Made by a program: the position numbers and the translations under genes
Part shown: one piece after another, positions 10,100 to 21,541 of the stretch
Numbering within the stretch: position 1 is the first letter of the stretch
Layout of the letters: each line of letters begins with the position of its first letter
Assembly: GCA_021464525.1 (NCBI GenBank)
Contig: JADRCO010000124.1
Location: 1 to 51,405, forward strand
Reading direction: 5' to 3'
From: Rhizophagus sp. LPA8_4_AMF
Taxonomy: Eukaryota > Glomeromycota > Glomeromycetes > Glomerales > Glomeraceae
DNA length: 51,405 bases
Notes under the pieces: generated by a model
Database searches by the model: none
The model's input: the letters and a program-made list of their open reading frames with translations, nothing else
Told to the model about the DNA's origin: nothing

Positions 10100-10380
10100 G
10101 GGTGATCCTGCACATACCCTTGATCCTTCCTGTCTGGTAGTCACTCACTCCTTAAGCTAAACGGGAATCAAACTATTGAGGGTGACATCCAACTGTGTTG
10201 AGTAACTGGGGCTGTAATGATTTCAGTGTTAATCCCACTACCTATCTAACTGACACGGAAGAGGAGAACTCAACTTCGGCTGGGTTGCCCCCATAGTAAC
10301 CCGATTAGACTTAGGCGCCCAATGTGATTCAGCTTCTTCCAAAGTGTTGAAGCCGCTAAGCTATAAACCGGAAATTAGGA
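10100..10380 (-). mobile_element. Possible tRNA-derived SINE-like segment
   Basis: About 280 bp of much higher GC content than its surroundings. On the minus strand it carries TAGCTTAGCGG (10353-10363), which matches the RNA polymerase III A-box pattern TRGCNNAGYNGG, and further on AGTTTGATTCCC (10163-10174), which resembles the B box GGTTCGANTCC. The A-to-B distance of about 180 bases is too long for a tRNA gene and long even for most SINEs, so this is only a candidate. It has no protein-like frame. It abuts the TTTCACCGA repeats at 10398. Confidence 0.3.
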
Positions 10381-10397
10381 CTCTTGAGTCTGGCTTA

Positions 10398-10491
10398 TTT
10401 CACCGACAATTACTTCACCGAAAATCGCTTCACCGACAAACGTTTGAGTGAGTAGGGTCATTAACATTTCACTGAAAGTCATTTCACCGAC
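10398..10491 (+). repeat. TTTCACCGA short-repeat cluster
   Basis: Five copies of a TTTCACCGA-like word (TTTCACCGAC, TTCACCGAAAATCG, TTCACCGACAAACG, TTTCACTGAAAGTCA, TTTCACCGACG) lie within 94 bases. A related cluster (TTTTGCCGAAG, TTTTACCGAAACCC, TTTCGCCGAGG) occurs at 37809-37889. Such arrays are typical of subterminal repeats of DNA transposons; here no partner terminus was identified. Confidence 0.45.
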
Positions 10492-10499
10492 GTTTATTT

Positions 10500-13400
10500 T
10501 GCCTATTTTAAAGAAAATTAAATAATTATTGTTTATTTTTGCCTTTTGTTCATGAGGCAGTTAAAATAATAAAAATTTGAGGCTATGTACATATTAATAA
10601 TTACTAAATTAGAGAATATTAAAAAAAAGAATTTTTTTTATACGAAAGATATATTTACCTTTTTTTTAAAAAAAAAATTTTTATTTAATTTTATTGTAAT
10701 ATTTAATACGAAGTTTACTAACTTATAGCGATGGATAAAGGGGGAGCTTCATTGGTTCTATGCCATTTGCAATATCGGTGGTGGGCAGCCGGTGTTAAAT
10801 CATTAAGCCCTCATCGTCATCAGCCTTAAGGTTGGATGGTGGTGGGCCCAAGTGAGTATATCGGGAGGTGGAGTTCTACATTAAATCGGCTCGTCGATTT
10901 TAATTCGGTTTCACATCGGCTCCAATTCTGCTCCAATAAATAAAGTTATGAGCTACGTGTGTCAAATTTAGGACACAGGCAGAGCATGTAATAATGATTA
11001 GAAAAATTTTGATTGGCCTAACGATAGTCGGTATGTGATCGTCAAAAGCTTGACTGATGGCTCAACTTGAGTCGGTTCTTGAGAAGTCGGTTTCTGCTCA
11101 GAACGGTTTGGTTAAAGTAAGTTTAAACCCAGAGACCTAGAATCTTTTAAATTTAGGATCGGTTCTAGAATCGACTCGAGTCAATTCATTTTGAACCGAA
11201 GTTCTTCAAACCTACTTATAAACTTCAGACCTATAAATACAAAGACCCAAAGATATGAACTTCACTGATCACTAGTTAAATATGAAAGTTCATTTGCATA
11301 TATAATTAATTAATTATGTTATAAAAGGCAAATACATTAAGTCCTAACCCATTAATAACAAATTTTTAAAATTTATAGTACTTAATAAATAACGTCATTT
11401 AACGAAAATAAGTAAAAATTTACAAAATGAAATTTAACCTTTTTTGTAGTTCTTCTTGAGTATGATACTGTCATTGCCTTGGCAAACTCGATTAATAATC
11501 ATGGTGAAATGCGACCTGATATGTAACGCTTCAATGTGGAGCGAAGGAACCGAATGTAAATCACGGTGCACATGCACTACGAATGGTAGTCTAAATCCTA
11601 AGGACAAAAATAAAAAAAATATTAGCATATCCATAACCCATGAAAAAATATCTCGTAAATATGTGAGATATTAATAAAATTACAATAATATTTTACATGA
11701 TAAGAGTGCTATAAAAGTACTTCTATTTATCCCGCTTTCTCATTCCATATTCCAGAGACTAAGTAATATGTGTCAAAAAAGCAAAAATAATGATTTAGTT
11801 TATATGAATCTTTAATATACAAGAAAGTCTGACGACATTGTTTTTTAAAAATTATTGATTGACTTGTATCAAAGGAAAAATATTAAGTAAATTAACTAAT
11901 TACCGTTTATAGGGTTGTGAATTTGAGGTGATAAAGTTCCACATTGTTTACAAGAGCCTCAAGGACGAAATTCGAGGTATTACAAGAAGGACTACAAAAA
12001 CAAATATCCCCTCTGTCGAAGCCAAAAAAATGTAAATGAAATCGTAACAGCATGCAAATGCATGAGCCACCATTATCAATTAATTTCCCACCACAGTATA
12101 GCATATAGCATACGTATGGATTATAATCGCAAGCAGACAAAATGGAAAAAAATCAGGAAAATTAGGTAAAAAGAAACTAGGAAGCCATTTAAACTGTTCA
12201 AAAAAGGTAAATAAGAAAAAACGATAAACGAGATATTAGCTTTTTATTGACACAATATATAATAAAGAAACAGTAGCACAAGAATGCAGAGGTTCCATTA
12301 TACATACGCCACGTCATTTAAATAAAGCCATATTTGAAACACGCGAATTATATGGTTAACATATTTCGTTAGTATAAAGAAATAATAATCTTATACTATG
12401 GCTAATAGCTAAAGAAAAGGTTAAATTACCATAGAAAATTGCCGGAGAATTATCGCACGTTTTAATGTAGGACTCAAGGAACTCGGTAAAAAAAAAAATT
12501 CTTTTATTCTTCTCTATTTTTCTTTGTTAAGCAATTAAAATAATCAAGGCAATGATAAATTCGTGGAAAAATATCTCCGCAAAGCGGTTAATGAAATGAT
12601 CGGCACGAATCGGATCATTGCATTTTTAATAATTATCAGATTTAAGAAAAATCCAATGTATGCAATTTATGTTACATACATTCAAAGAATACCCCCAACT
12701 TGTTCCCACCTTCATTTGAGTATAAAAAACTTTTTTTTTTTAGCACATAGAGATTACTCTATATGTATACTACGTTTAAAGAAATTTTCAACAAAACTGG
12801 GCAGGGCCGATTTACACTAACTTTTTATGGTAAGTTGAATAATAAATTTGGAATGTCGATTTTTTTATCTATAATAATTCAATGATTTTAATACATTTAA
12901 GGTAATACATGATAGGAAATTTTGTGATCAAAAGAAAGACAACAAAAATTAATGATAACTGATTAAGATTAATTATAAATAAACAAGAACCATTCCTAAG
13001 ATCTGCTATTTACTATTTTTTTTTTTTTTTTGAAATATTTCCTTGAAGAAAAAAAATTCCGAACCGAAATTTATTATGATCGTCAACCATATCCGAGTAT
13101 TTTTATAATCAACTTTAAATCCAATACTTAATTATATTTGTGCGATAAATTTAAGGGTTGAATCGATAAATACATTCACGTTACAATAGCATTACAATTT
13201 TCACAATTTTGGCATTGTATAAATGACACCGGCCTTTCTCAATAAAGAACTATTAACATTGCACACTATAAAATATAAATAATCATAATGCTCTTGTTAC
13301 AAAATTGATCGGTGAATCTTTTTTAAGATTAAATACTTTTGGATAACACTTAATTTGGATAGCTCATGTCGAAAATACTTGTTATATATTGAAAAATTAA

Positions 13401-13555
13401 TTAGATCACGAAATTATTCATTACCAATTGATAAGATAATTGTAATACGAATACTACATAATGATTATTTAAGTATACATTGTTTATATTAAAACTTATT
13501 TTAGATATATTATATCATAAGACCAAAAGATTACATCATTCATTAGTCAATATCT
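10500..13555. other. Long intergenic region with mixed-composition blocks
   Basis: 10730-11220 is GC-richer and contains repeated TCGGTT(C/T) words (for instance GAGTCGGTTCTTGAGAAGTCGG), suggesting an eroded repeat. 11430-12165 has small cysteine-bearing frames on both strands (11434-11634 and 11907-12140 on minus, 11456-11674 on plus) that compete with each other, and none shows a convincing gene structure. 12553-12640 reads NDKFVEKYLRKAVNEMIGTN on the plus strand, possibly a short coding remnant. The rest is AT-rich with poly-T and poly-A runs. Confidence 0.35.
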
Positions 13556-13560
13556 AACTG

Positions 13561-13790
13561 TTATTCGAATACTAAACAGGTAAGAATGATTAAGGGCTGC
13601 ACCAATATAATTGCCTTTTGATTCGTCATTTTTAACAGAATCAATAGGTAATTTGTTAGAAAATAAGAAAGTAGAAAATATTTTAATATTTGATAAATAT
13701 TTTTAAAATTCTTTAAATTTATTATATGCTTCTTCATTAATACTAATAATTTCGCATTCATCTTAGAGATTTATACTTCGTTTAAATTAG
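13561..13790 (-). pseudogene. Unidentified coding remnant
   Basis: On the minus strand, in a different frame from the 66-codon open frame there, one can read DECEIISINEEAYNKFKEF, one stop, then KYLSNIKIFSTFLFSNKLPI and a further stretch to about 13565. The codon usage resembles that of the coding genes nearby. No family was recognised. It is probably the tail of a decayed host gene. Confidence 0.3.
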
Positions 13791-13990
13791 TATCTAATAT
13801 CGATAATGTTCAACACTATAATAGCTAGGACTTAAGTCTTACAATTGTATTTCGATATATGCAATACGGTTCACGCCGTAAACATGCTGTTTAAAAAAGA
13901 TTGGATGCAATAGTTAAGGTTGGTGTTATGATACGGCGGGTATGTCCGCCGCAATAATACTACAACAACAAATTTTTCATTCTCTTTTAA

Positions 13991-13998
13991 TATATAAG
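13991..13998 (+). promoter_or_regulatory. TATA box candidate
   Basis: TATATAAG lies 88-95 bases before the ATG at 14086; TATAAACG follows at 14005. The spacing fits the other genes and favours 14086 over the upstream in-frame ATG at 13942, which lies before this TATA box. Confidence 0.35.
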
Positions 13999-14085
13999 AA
14001 ACGTATAAACGTGGTTAAAAAGAGGAAATTTCATATCATAAGTACAATAGATTTCTCTCTTTCATTTTTAAAAATATTTACACTA

Positions 14086-14319
14086 ATGACTTCATCAAGT
14101 CAAAACAGTCCTATTACTATAATTGATAATAGTGAAAGAATCGAAAACCCTCCAAGAAAAAGAGGATACGATCAACTACTTAGAAGAAGAAGACGAAATA
14201 GAATATATAGAAGGTACTCTCTTATCAACACTGAAGAAATACTGAAGCGTCTTCCACAACAAATTATTACAAATAACTCACTTTTGGATCAATTTTTTAA
14301 TGGAAGTCAATTTATTTAA
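14086..14319 (+). CDS. Hypothetical small basic protein
   Basis: From the ATG at 14086 the frame encodes 77 residues beginning MTSSSQNSPITIIDNSERIE. The middle is strongly basic (PPRKRGYDQLLRRRRRNRIY), followed by a likely helix (NTEEILKRLPQQIITNNSLL) and a short tail ending GSQFI. The same frame is open back to an ATG at 13942, but that would add a hydrophobic/basic stretch and lies upstream of the TATA candidates, so the shorter start is preferred. The arginine run could be a nuclear localisation signal or a nucleic-acid-binding patch. No signal peptide or recognised domain is seen. Codon usage resembles that of the real genes in the window. Confidence 0.4.
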   Translation: MTSSSQNSPITIIDNSERIENPPRKRGYDQLLRRRRRNRIYRRYSLINTEEILKRLPQQIITNNSLLDQFFNGSQFI

Positions 14320-14914
14320 ACTGAACTTTTTTAAATTTGGTAAATTATTTTAGTAATTCCTTAATGCTAATTTCGCAAATGTTTTATTTATTTATATACC
14401 AAAATATGTTTTTGAAATTTTGTAAGTTTATTTGAATTTTATTATGAGATATCTTCTTTATAGATAGATTTAGTTTTCTAAATTACTTTCTAGTCTTCTA
14501 TAAGTTTCTTGTTTATTTTTTCTTCTACTTTAAAGGCATGAACTATAAATAATGCTACTAGGGCTAAACATTGTCAAAACTCAGTTATTTCCTCCTATTC
14601 CTTTTTCATCTGCCATGTTTACAAAAATAGTAAATAATTTCTAATGGGTCTCAAAACTCCGTAAACTATATGTATTAACATTACCTTATTATGAATACAA
14701 ACTTGTCTAACAAGCCTTATTTCTTTTTTTTGATTTTAATAAATATACTTAGATAGAATTTTGAAATTTAATTATACAAATGAAATTATGTGCTCACAAA
14801 ATGTAAACAAGTTTTTTTTATACGTTTATATAACATAAAATAAACTAAAAATTTTATAGAATATGATGTGTTCCACAAAATGAAAAAATAATAGTTAAAA
14901 TATTAATAAATGAA

Positions 14915-15006
14915 ATATTTATTTATCAATCAGCAATCTGCGCATCTCTATAAAAAATATATGCGTCACAAACATGTGACTTAGGCGCAGATTGATGAAC
15001 AAATAT
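14915..15006. repeat. 92-bp foldback (MITE-like)
   Basis: ATATTTATTTATCA...CAATCTGCGC on the left is mirrored by GCGCAGATTGATGAACAAATAT on the right, with a 7-base insertion in the left arm. Inside sits a second hairpin, GTCACA / TGTGAC, around AACA. No clear target duplication is visible. Confidence 0.5.
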
Positions 15007-15166
15007 AACTGGCCATTTCGTCCAGAAAATGATGATCATTTATATATTATCAGGCGGTCTTTTAATATTTGGTTGTTGAAAATAGATTATTATTAATATA
15101 TATAAAATACCCTGCAGGATCAATTATCATTCAGTATTCAAATTTCTTGTATTGAATTAAATCAAA

Positions 15167-15253
15167 ATGGATATGATAGTAGGAAATTTTCTGGCAGACA
15201 AGGAGTTGTATCAAAAAAAAAAGATATTCTCGACTTTTAAGTGTGATGAGTAG
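15167..15253 (+). CDS. Possible micro-ORF or 5' fragment of a lost gene
   Basis: The ATG at 15167 begins a 28-codon frame (MDMIVGNFLADKELYQKKKI, then eight more residues). TATAAAAT at 15101-15108 lies 59-66 bases upstream, the usual distance here, and the leader has the typical A-rich context before ATG. No splice donor was found near the stop. It may be the surviving 5' end of a gene whose remainder is lost, or a chance frame. Confidence 0.22.
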   Translation: MDMIVGNFLADKELYQKKKIFSTFKCDE

Positions 15254-15489
15254 TATCTTCCAAAGCATTTAATCAACTAGTCATGAATTTCTAATTTATT
15301 TATATAAGATTATTTATTATTAAATAGATAAAGATTTCATCTTACAAAAAATTTAGATATACTGTAAGTCAGAAAAATGCTATTGTATTTAATAAAGGGA
15401 TCCAAAGCTATATGTAATAAGCTGAAACTGATTGTTAATAATTATTAGGTACCTGGTCAAATTAGCCAAATAATTAATTTAACTCAATA

Positions 15490-18040
15490 AAGAAAAAAAG
15501 AAATCACATCATAGACCTTATGGAGATGGCTTGATAGAAGAGAAGAAAAATTAGTTCTGTTGTGGAATTATAGAGCTTGTGCTTGTACATAAGTCCATAG
15601 CTCATGCAAAGTACTGTAAACATAATCATTAGTCTATTCCAACTTTTAACAAAATAAAAGCCCAATAAAATCTAATCTAAGTAAGAGAAAAGGAAAGCTT
15701 AACAAAAGTGGTAAAGGTTTTTTTTAAGCTCAATATAACAAAGCTAATAAATGTTATCTCTTTTTGATACATTCCTTCCCAATTAACGCTATGATTAAGG
15801 ACAAAATGGACTTGTAATTTCGTTTGTAAATTTTCTATACCAATATAAACTAAACAAATACAAAAATATTTACAAGATTAATAAATATTAATACTTACTT
15901 ATTTACATTTATAAATGAAATAAAGAAAGAAATTCTTTGAATTCTTCAGTCACTTCTTTGTACTTTTTTTTTGTTTTTTTTTTTTTGGCAACAAAGCTTA
16001 GAGTAATTATTGCTAGAGAATCAACTCTCCATCATTACCGAAGGAAAGTGAGAAAAACTTTTTAAAAATTTTAGAGCGGCATTGTCAGCAGAAAGTTGTG
16101 ATTATTAATTGCGGCAAGATAGATAAGCGTCCTTTCTACAACATTATATTGATTAATTTTGATCAAGAAACAATAAAAAAATCGTGTAACCATATAAAGT
16201 CATAAATTTCCATTGCGTTTGTACCATTATATAGGTATAATTGATATGTTAATAAGGAATATGTTGAAGTGAAATTACGAATACTTTATCTTCGATACCA
16301 AAACATCCTTTGCTGATAATTTCTTCTGTTCAATCCACCCTCTTTTAAACTAGAAGGAGCTTTCTTGGCTAATTAGTTAAAAAATTTTAAACGAACAATA
16401 TTATAAGATATTATTAGAAGTAAATTATGGAAGATTCTTAAAAGTCGGTACTTGGTAGGATGGCATATCATCGGTTTATGACCTCCATTGTATGATTCCA
16501 TATGGAAATTTGCAGTAAGAAATAAGTTTAAAGTACAAGTTTTTGATAAATTTAGAAATAATCTGTGCTACAATAAACTGTTATATGAATGGTCCCCAGC
16601 ACATTAATTCTGGTCGGTATCAGATTATCAGATAATGATTATAAAGAACTACACTCAAATAATAGAAGCTTAGAAAAACATTAATTCAAACAATATACTG
16701 TACATTCTTCCACCTATATTCTCATTTTTTTTTAAACATGTATAGGTATAGTCGGTACAGATACAAAAATGAAATTAATCCAAATATTTTGTTTAATGAA
16801 AATTTTACAAGTTAATACTCTTCTTGCAATTTTGCATTTGTTAATTAATCATTTCAAAAGGAATACCTTTTGTACTGACATTGATTTCATATTTTATTTT
16901 TTACTTATATTTTTAAGTTGATGTCAAAACTGACAATAGATAAAGCTTTATATAAACACAAGAAATTTAGTAACCTAGAATACATTTGAAATTTCCACCA
17001 TAGTTTAAAACCAGCAAAGAAATTACTCCGCTTGTTATTTGGCATTGAGTTATAGGCTCACCCTGCTTGTCAAAAGAATCAAACGGACCAAACCAAGTTG
17101 GTAAACACCAATCCCACCAATTAAAACTGTAAAACATCTACACAAAATAGGGTTAGCAAAAATACCAAAATCCTTTTGAAAACGAGAAAAGAAAATGAGA
17201 TTAATTATACTGGATAAATATGAAAAAAGGGAAAGGACGGCCTAACAACTAACTACAACTATTTCAAGAGTAACATGATTTTTGTAAAACTTTTTGTTTA
17301 TATACTTGACCAATTTTCCACTTTTTGAGTGGGTTCACCTCTTTTTAGTACTTGTTGATAACTCCTTTTTTCTTTTCATTACCCGCTTCTTGATACGTAT
17401 TCTGATCATGCAGATTCCTTACACATTCTCTTACTTAAAAGACTTCTGATGTATCTTTGTATGGTTAAGGGAAACATAGCAAGCCCAAACTTGGTTGGTT
17501 TCTATTGCTGTATGCAAATCTTCTCATTTTCAGGAATAACCAACAAGCTTGTTTTATTTTACCATTTGTACTATTATGTAACCCTACATCCTAGAACTTT
17601 AATGGGCTTTGAAATTCAGGCACAAGGTAGCAGTCATTATAGATTCTGGTATGTCATTAATAATAACTATCTAAAAATGGTCATGTTTTTTCTTTCTTGT
17701 ATCGTCCAACTTGCAGGAACCATTCTATAGGGATACTGCCCGTCCAATAATTCCTTTGGAATTGAGTCAGACAATGTATTTTAACACTCATTGAAATAGA
17801 TTTTCCCATAAAGTTAATATGTTAAAGATTTTCTGTATGTCATACAACAAGATTTTTCTAACACAGGCAAGACCTGCATTAACTGGTTGATGACCTATTA
17901 TTGCGAAATAATCTCAGGAACAGAAGATTTTTTCTTTGATCTCAGTTTCAGTTTTTCTTCTGTTCTGGATGCACTTAATCCTTCTATGGCAATTTTTTCT
18001 TTTTGGATCTTTCGGCGTTTGCTTGCAGGGGGATCTCATT
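15490..18040. other. Compositionally distinct region with splice-like signals
   Basis: Less AT-rich than its surroundings. Two stretches look coding-like. On the minus strand near 16971-17130, after a branch-point-like GCTAAC and an acceptor TTTTGTGTAG, one frame reads FNWWDWCLPTWFGPFDSFDK and continues to a stop near 16971; an overlapping frame also reads well (LIGGIGVYQLGLVRLILL). On the plus strand 17390-17730, a frame reads PLLDTYSDHADSLHILLLKR and continues through VTLHPRTLMGFEIQAQGSSH, with intron-like GTATGT...TTGCAG signals at about 17649-17716. These cannot be joined into a definite gene and no family is recognised. An old repeat or a decayed multi-exon gene is possible. Confidence 0.3.
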
Positions 18041-18054
18041 TGATTATTAAGTGT

Positions 18055-18244
18055 TATACATGGGGGCGTAATTATTTCAGATAATTCGGCATTAAAGGCG
18101 GCGTAATGATGAAATATATTACACCAAATTTTTGTTCGAAGATTCGTATGAAAATAACACCAGTATTACACCGGTGTAATGTCGAATTGGTGTAATGTGC
18201 CGTAATATTTCGGCATGGCTTGAACATAATTCACCCCATGTATA
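18055..18244. mobile_element. 190-bp MITE with 9-bp target duplication
   Basis: The termini are TATACATGGGG at 18055 and its complement CCCCATGTATA ending at 18244; similarity continues inward in imperfect form (GTAATTATTTCAGATAATTC on one side, GAATTATGTTCAAGCCATGC on the complement of the other). Both ends are flanked by the identical 9-mer ATTAAGTGT (18046-18054 and 18245-18253), a target-site duplication. The centre contains the perfect palindrome ATTACACCGGTGTAAT (18165-18180) and repeated GGTGTAAT words. A 9-bp duplication is typical of Mutator-like (MULE) elements. It has no coding capacity. Confidence 0.8.
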
Positions 18245-18253
18245 ATTAAGTGT

Positions 18254-20066
18254 ATTTGTTCTTGATTTTATGTGAAGTGTGAACATCAGAAATTGCTGTA
18301 TTTGGATCATCAACATGCACTGATGCACTGAGCTAATGGACTTGTAAATTTATAGTAATGAGCATTATTTTCTAATAAAATACTTTGTTGACGTTATCGA
18401 AGATGCGTTTAGTATTTATTCTTAAGTCCATTATGGTAGGTTCGAATCTAAATTCTTCAATTACGCCATTATTTTTATTAAATTTTTTTGTAATCTTAAG
18501 TATGAAAAGTGGAGGTTGACCTAGTTCTTGGGCGGTGAGTATGTTGGTTTGTCACCACAAATATAGTTTCAGTTAGAATATCTAAAAAGCATGAACTTTT
18601 AATTTTTTGAAGATGTATTAGCTCTAGAAGATCATATTATGAAGTTTGTATATTATTTCAATAAAGAAAAAAATAAAAAATAAAAATTTTTTACTGCGGA
18701 AAATTTTCATGAAAAAAAATTTTCAGGAAATATTTTCTTGATATTACATATGATTCACATCATTTGGTTTCCTTATCGGATAACTAGACTAAGTCATGAC
18801 AAAAAGATAGTCATTGTCAAAGCTGTAACAATTTGTGATAAGCATTTTTAACTTTCTCTTAGCAACTTAGTCCAATCACTGAGTGATTCTTGTGATGTTG
18901 CCTATGTGTATCATTGAATAGGATTTTCCCCATTGAAGTTAATTAAAGCTGGGAAAAAAAAGGTGAAAGAAAGTATTGGTTCCAAAGGAGAGAGAAAAGA
19001 AATTTTCTTGCTCACATTTTTCTATAATATGATTTTTCTGTGGGTAATAATGGTAATAATATGTGAATAATATATTTTCTGTGGAAATATTATTACAATA
19101 TAGCAAAGTAAATATGCCTGAAAAGGTGTATAGGCGTGGAAAAAAAAAGAAAGTATTAGCAAAGAAAAAAGGTATTACCGTATTGAAGACTTTTTTTTTC
19201 GAGATGTATTTGTATTACATACATGTACCAAGATTATGCGTAATTTTTTTTCGCGCGAGAAATATTTTTTTTTCGCACAAACATTTTTTTATCATATGAA
19301 TAATTCTCAATAACAATTGTAATAGGAAATAAATTTACTGTAAAAAGTAAACAATTATACGCATACTAAATTAACAGCAATAAAATTTTCCTATCAAGAA
19401 CCGCCATCATCTGATAATCTAAATCACCATTTGGAGATGCTCGTTGCGATTAGAAAAATACAAGGATGGATTAGACGTTTCTTTTTTCTTGCTAAATAAA
19501 CTTGCAACAAAAAATACATTGTTTTAATTTTTAACCCTTGTGAAAAACAGGCAGTGAATGTCTCAAATAGAATATGGTGCATCGGCGCATTGCATTTTGA
19601 ATGGATACGCCATATTTTTTTTTAGTAACGTGAATAGCTTTCATGTGACCGCACCGCATAATAATAATGCGGATAAAGGTGATACAGATGGCAATTCTTT
19701 ATATATATTTATAAAAGGAAAGATTTTGCCACTTTTATATAATGTAAAAAAAGTTTTTCTTTGTACAAGTATTTTTTTTATCATTGATTTTTTGAGTAAG
19801 AAACTTATTTAGTAATCAAATAAACTCATTAAATCCATTAAGAAAGATGATAATCTATTTAATTGTGACGCAAAAAATTTGCTAGGACCTAATTTGTCAT
19901 ATGGCGTATACAATAAACTTACAAAAAAGTTTTTATTTCTTAATTCAATTCTAAGGTACGTTGTACTTCATATTATGACTAAATAAATTCTTATAAAATA
20001 CATTTAACAATAAATAAATATCTTTCTTTTAAAAGTTTCTTCGTTAAAAAAAGAAAAAGGAAAATA
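18254..20066. other. Intergenic region before the BTB-TLDc gene
   Basis: AT-rich with poly-A and poly-T runs. Open frames at 19063-19299 and 19558-19812 are built largely from homopolymer runs and show no domain, so they are not called. A GGTTCGAATC word at 18439-18448 resembles a polymerase III B box but lacks a tRNA fold. The last 80 bases hold the promoter of the next gene. Confidence 0.45.
19992..19999 (+). promoter_or_regulatory. TATA box of the BTB-BACK-TLDc gene
   Basis: TATAAAAT lies 68-75 bases before the ATG at 20067 and is followed by an A-rich leader. Confidence 0.45.
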
Positions 20067-21541
20067 ATGATGTCTGATTTAATCAATGTATTAATAAAAG
20101 ATATTTCTCAACTTTACGATAATTCGGATGATTATGATGTTAATATTACCGTAGGTGAAGGTGATAATGTAGAAACTTTTAAAGCTCATTCAGTTATTTT
20201 ACGTGCAAGATCAAATTATTTTCGTGCAGCATTATTCAAGGATTGGATTAAGAGGAAAGATAATATTATTATTTTCAATAAACCGAATATTAAACCAAAA
20301 GTCTTTAAAATCCTTTTAAAGTAAGTTATAATTTCTAATTAATAATATTTAATTTTGTATAATAATTTTATTAAAATATATTTTATAAAATATATATATA
20401 TAGATATTTTTATACTGGAACGTATTCAATTGAAGAAGAAAATAATCAAGAATTAATTCTTGAACTACTTATCGCAGCTGATGAATTAGCGCTAACAGAT
20501 TTAGTTGAAAATGTTCAATCATATATTATTAATAATAAATTTAATTGGGTTCATCAAAATCTTATACAGGTTTATAAGACTGCAACAACTTATGATGGAT
20601 TTAAAATTTTTAGGGAATATTGTGAAGAATTAATCTGTGGAAGACCTGAATTATTTTTTGAATCTCAAGATTTTATTTCAATGGATAAATCCACATTAAT
20701 TTCAATTATTAAAAGGGATGAACTTGAATTAGAAGAAATTGAAATTTGGAACAATATAATTAAATGGGGTATTTCACAAGAACCTCAAATAAATTCAAAT
20801 TTATTTGAATTAACTCGTAAGGATTTAAATGAAATGAAAAATAGATTGGATGAAATATTACCACATATTCGAATTTTTCATATAACTGGGAATGATTTCT
20901 ATGAAAAGATTTGGCCAATAAAAAAAATTCTTTCAAAAGATCTTATTAATCAACTTATTAAATTTCATATAGTAAAAGAAAGTAATTTACCAACTAATGC
21001 GTTATCAAAAAGAAGTCAAAAATTGGATAATTCCATTATCATTAAATTTCAGCAGGCAGATCTCTTAGCAAATTGGATAGATCGTAATGATGATGCATGT
21101 GAACGTAAATTAGGTGTTTCTTATGAATTTCAACTTTTACTTTGTGGTAGTCGTGATGGAATGGATATGAAAACGTTTCGTAATTTATGTGGTAATAAAG
21201 GTCCAACTTTGATTATAATTAAATTAAGAGGATCAGATCAAATTATTGGAGGGTATAATCCATTATCATGGAGATTGTTAAATCATTGGCAAGCTACTCC
21301 AGAATCTTTTATATTCTCTCTTAATATGAAAAAGAATTCTAATATATTGAGTCGAGTACAACAAGCATATGCATCATATGCGATTAAAGATTTAAGTAAC
21401 AATGGCGTTAGTTTTGGTAATGATGATTTAGCATTTTTTGTTGGAACTTGTAATAAATCATATTACGAAAAAAGAATTCTTGATACAACTACTTTCAATA
21501 TGGAAGATTTTGAAGTATTTAGAGTAGTTAAAAATAAATAA
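20067..21541 (+). CDS. BTB-BACK-TLDc domain protein (two exons)
   Basis: Exon 1 is 20067-20320, the intron 20321-20403 (GTAAGT...ATATAG, 83 nt), exon 2 20404-21541; the spliced frame encodes 463 residues. A BTB/POZ domain occupies about 15-125 (YDVNITVGEGDNVETFKAHS, RSNYFRAALF, then KYFYTGTYSIEEEN across the junction). A BACK region follows (about 125-240, IIKRDELELEEIEIWNNIIK) and a TLDc domain about 295-460, with the family signatures LLLCGSRDG and IIGGYNPLSW. BTB-BACK modules dimerise and often bind cullin-3; TLDc domains are linked to oxidative-stress responses and V-ATPase regulation. The biological role here is unknown. ATG at 20067 and the next codon are both Met, so either may initiate. 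A paralogue with the same exon structure lies at 43170-44725 on the other strand. Confidence 0.93.

Larger units (their letters stand above)
14320..15490. other. Intergenic region with a foldback element
   Basis: AT-rich and without a supported long gene. It contains the foldback at 14915-15006 and a very short promoter-preceded frame at 15167-15253, both listed separately. Confidence 0.45.

Noticed and set aside
11434-12140. Small cysteine-bearing frames on both strands
   Set aside because: Competing frames on the two strands, no consistent signal peptide plus splice model; could be chance. Mentioned only in the region note.
18439-18448. GGTTCGAATC, possible tRNA B box
   Set aside because: The flanks do not form a T-arm stem, no acceptor or anticodon stem could be found, and the nearest A-box-like word is over 100 bases away. 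Not a tRNA gene; at most an eroded SINE.
19063-19812. Plus-strand frames of 78 and 84 codons
   Set aside because: Built mainly from AAA and TTT runs with no domain, conserved motif or splice structure.
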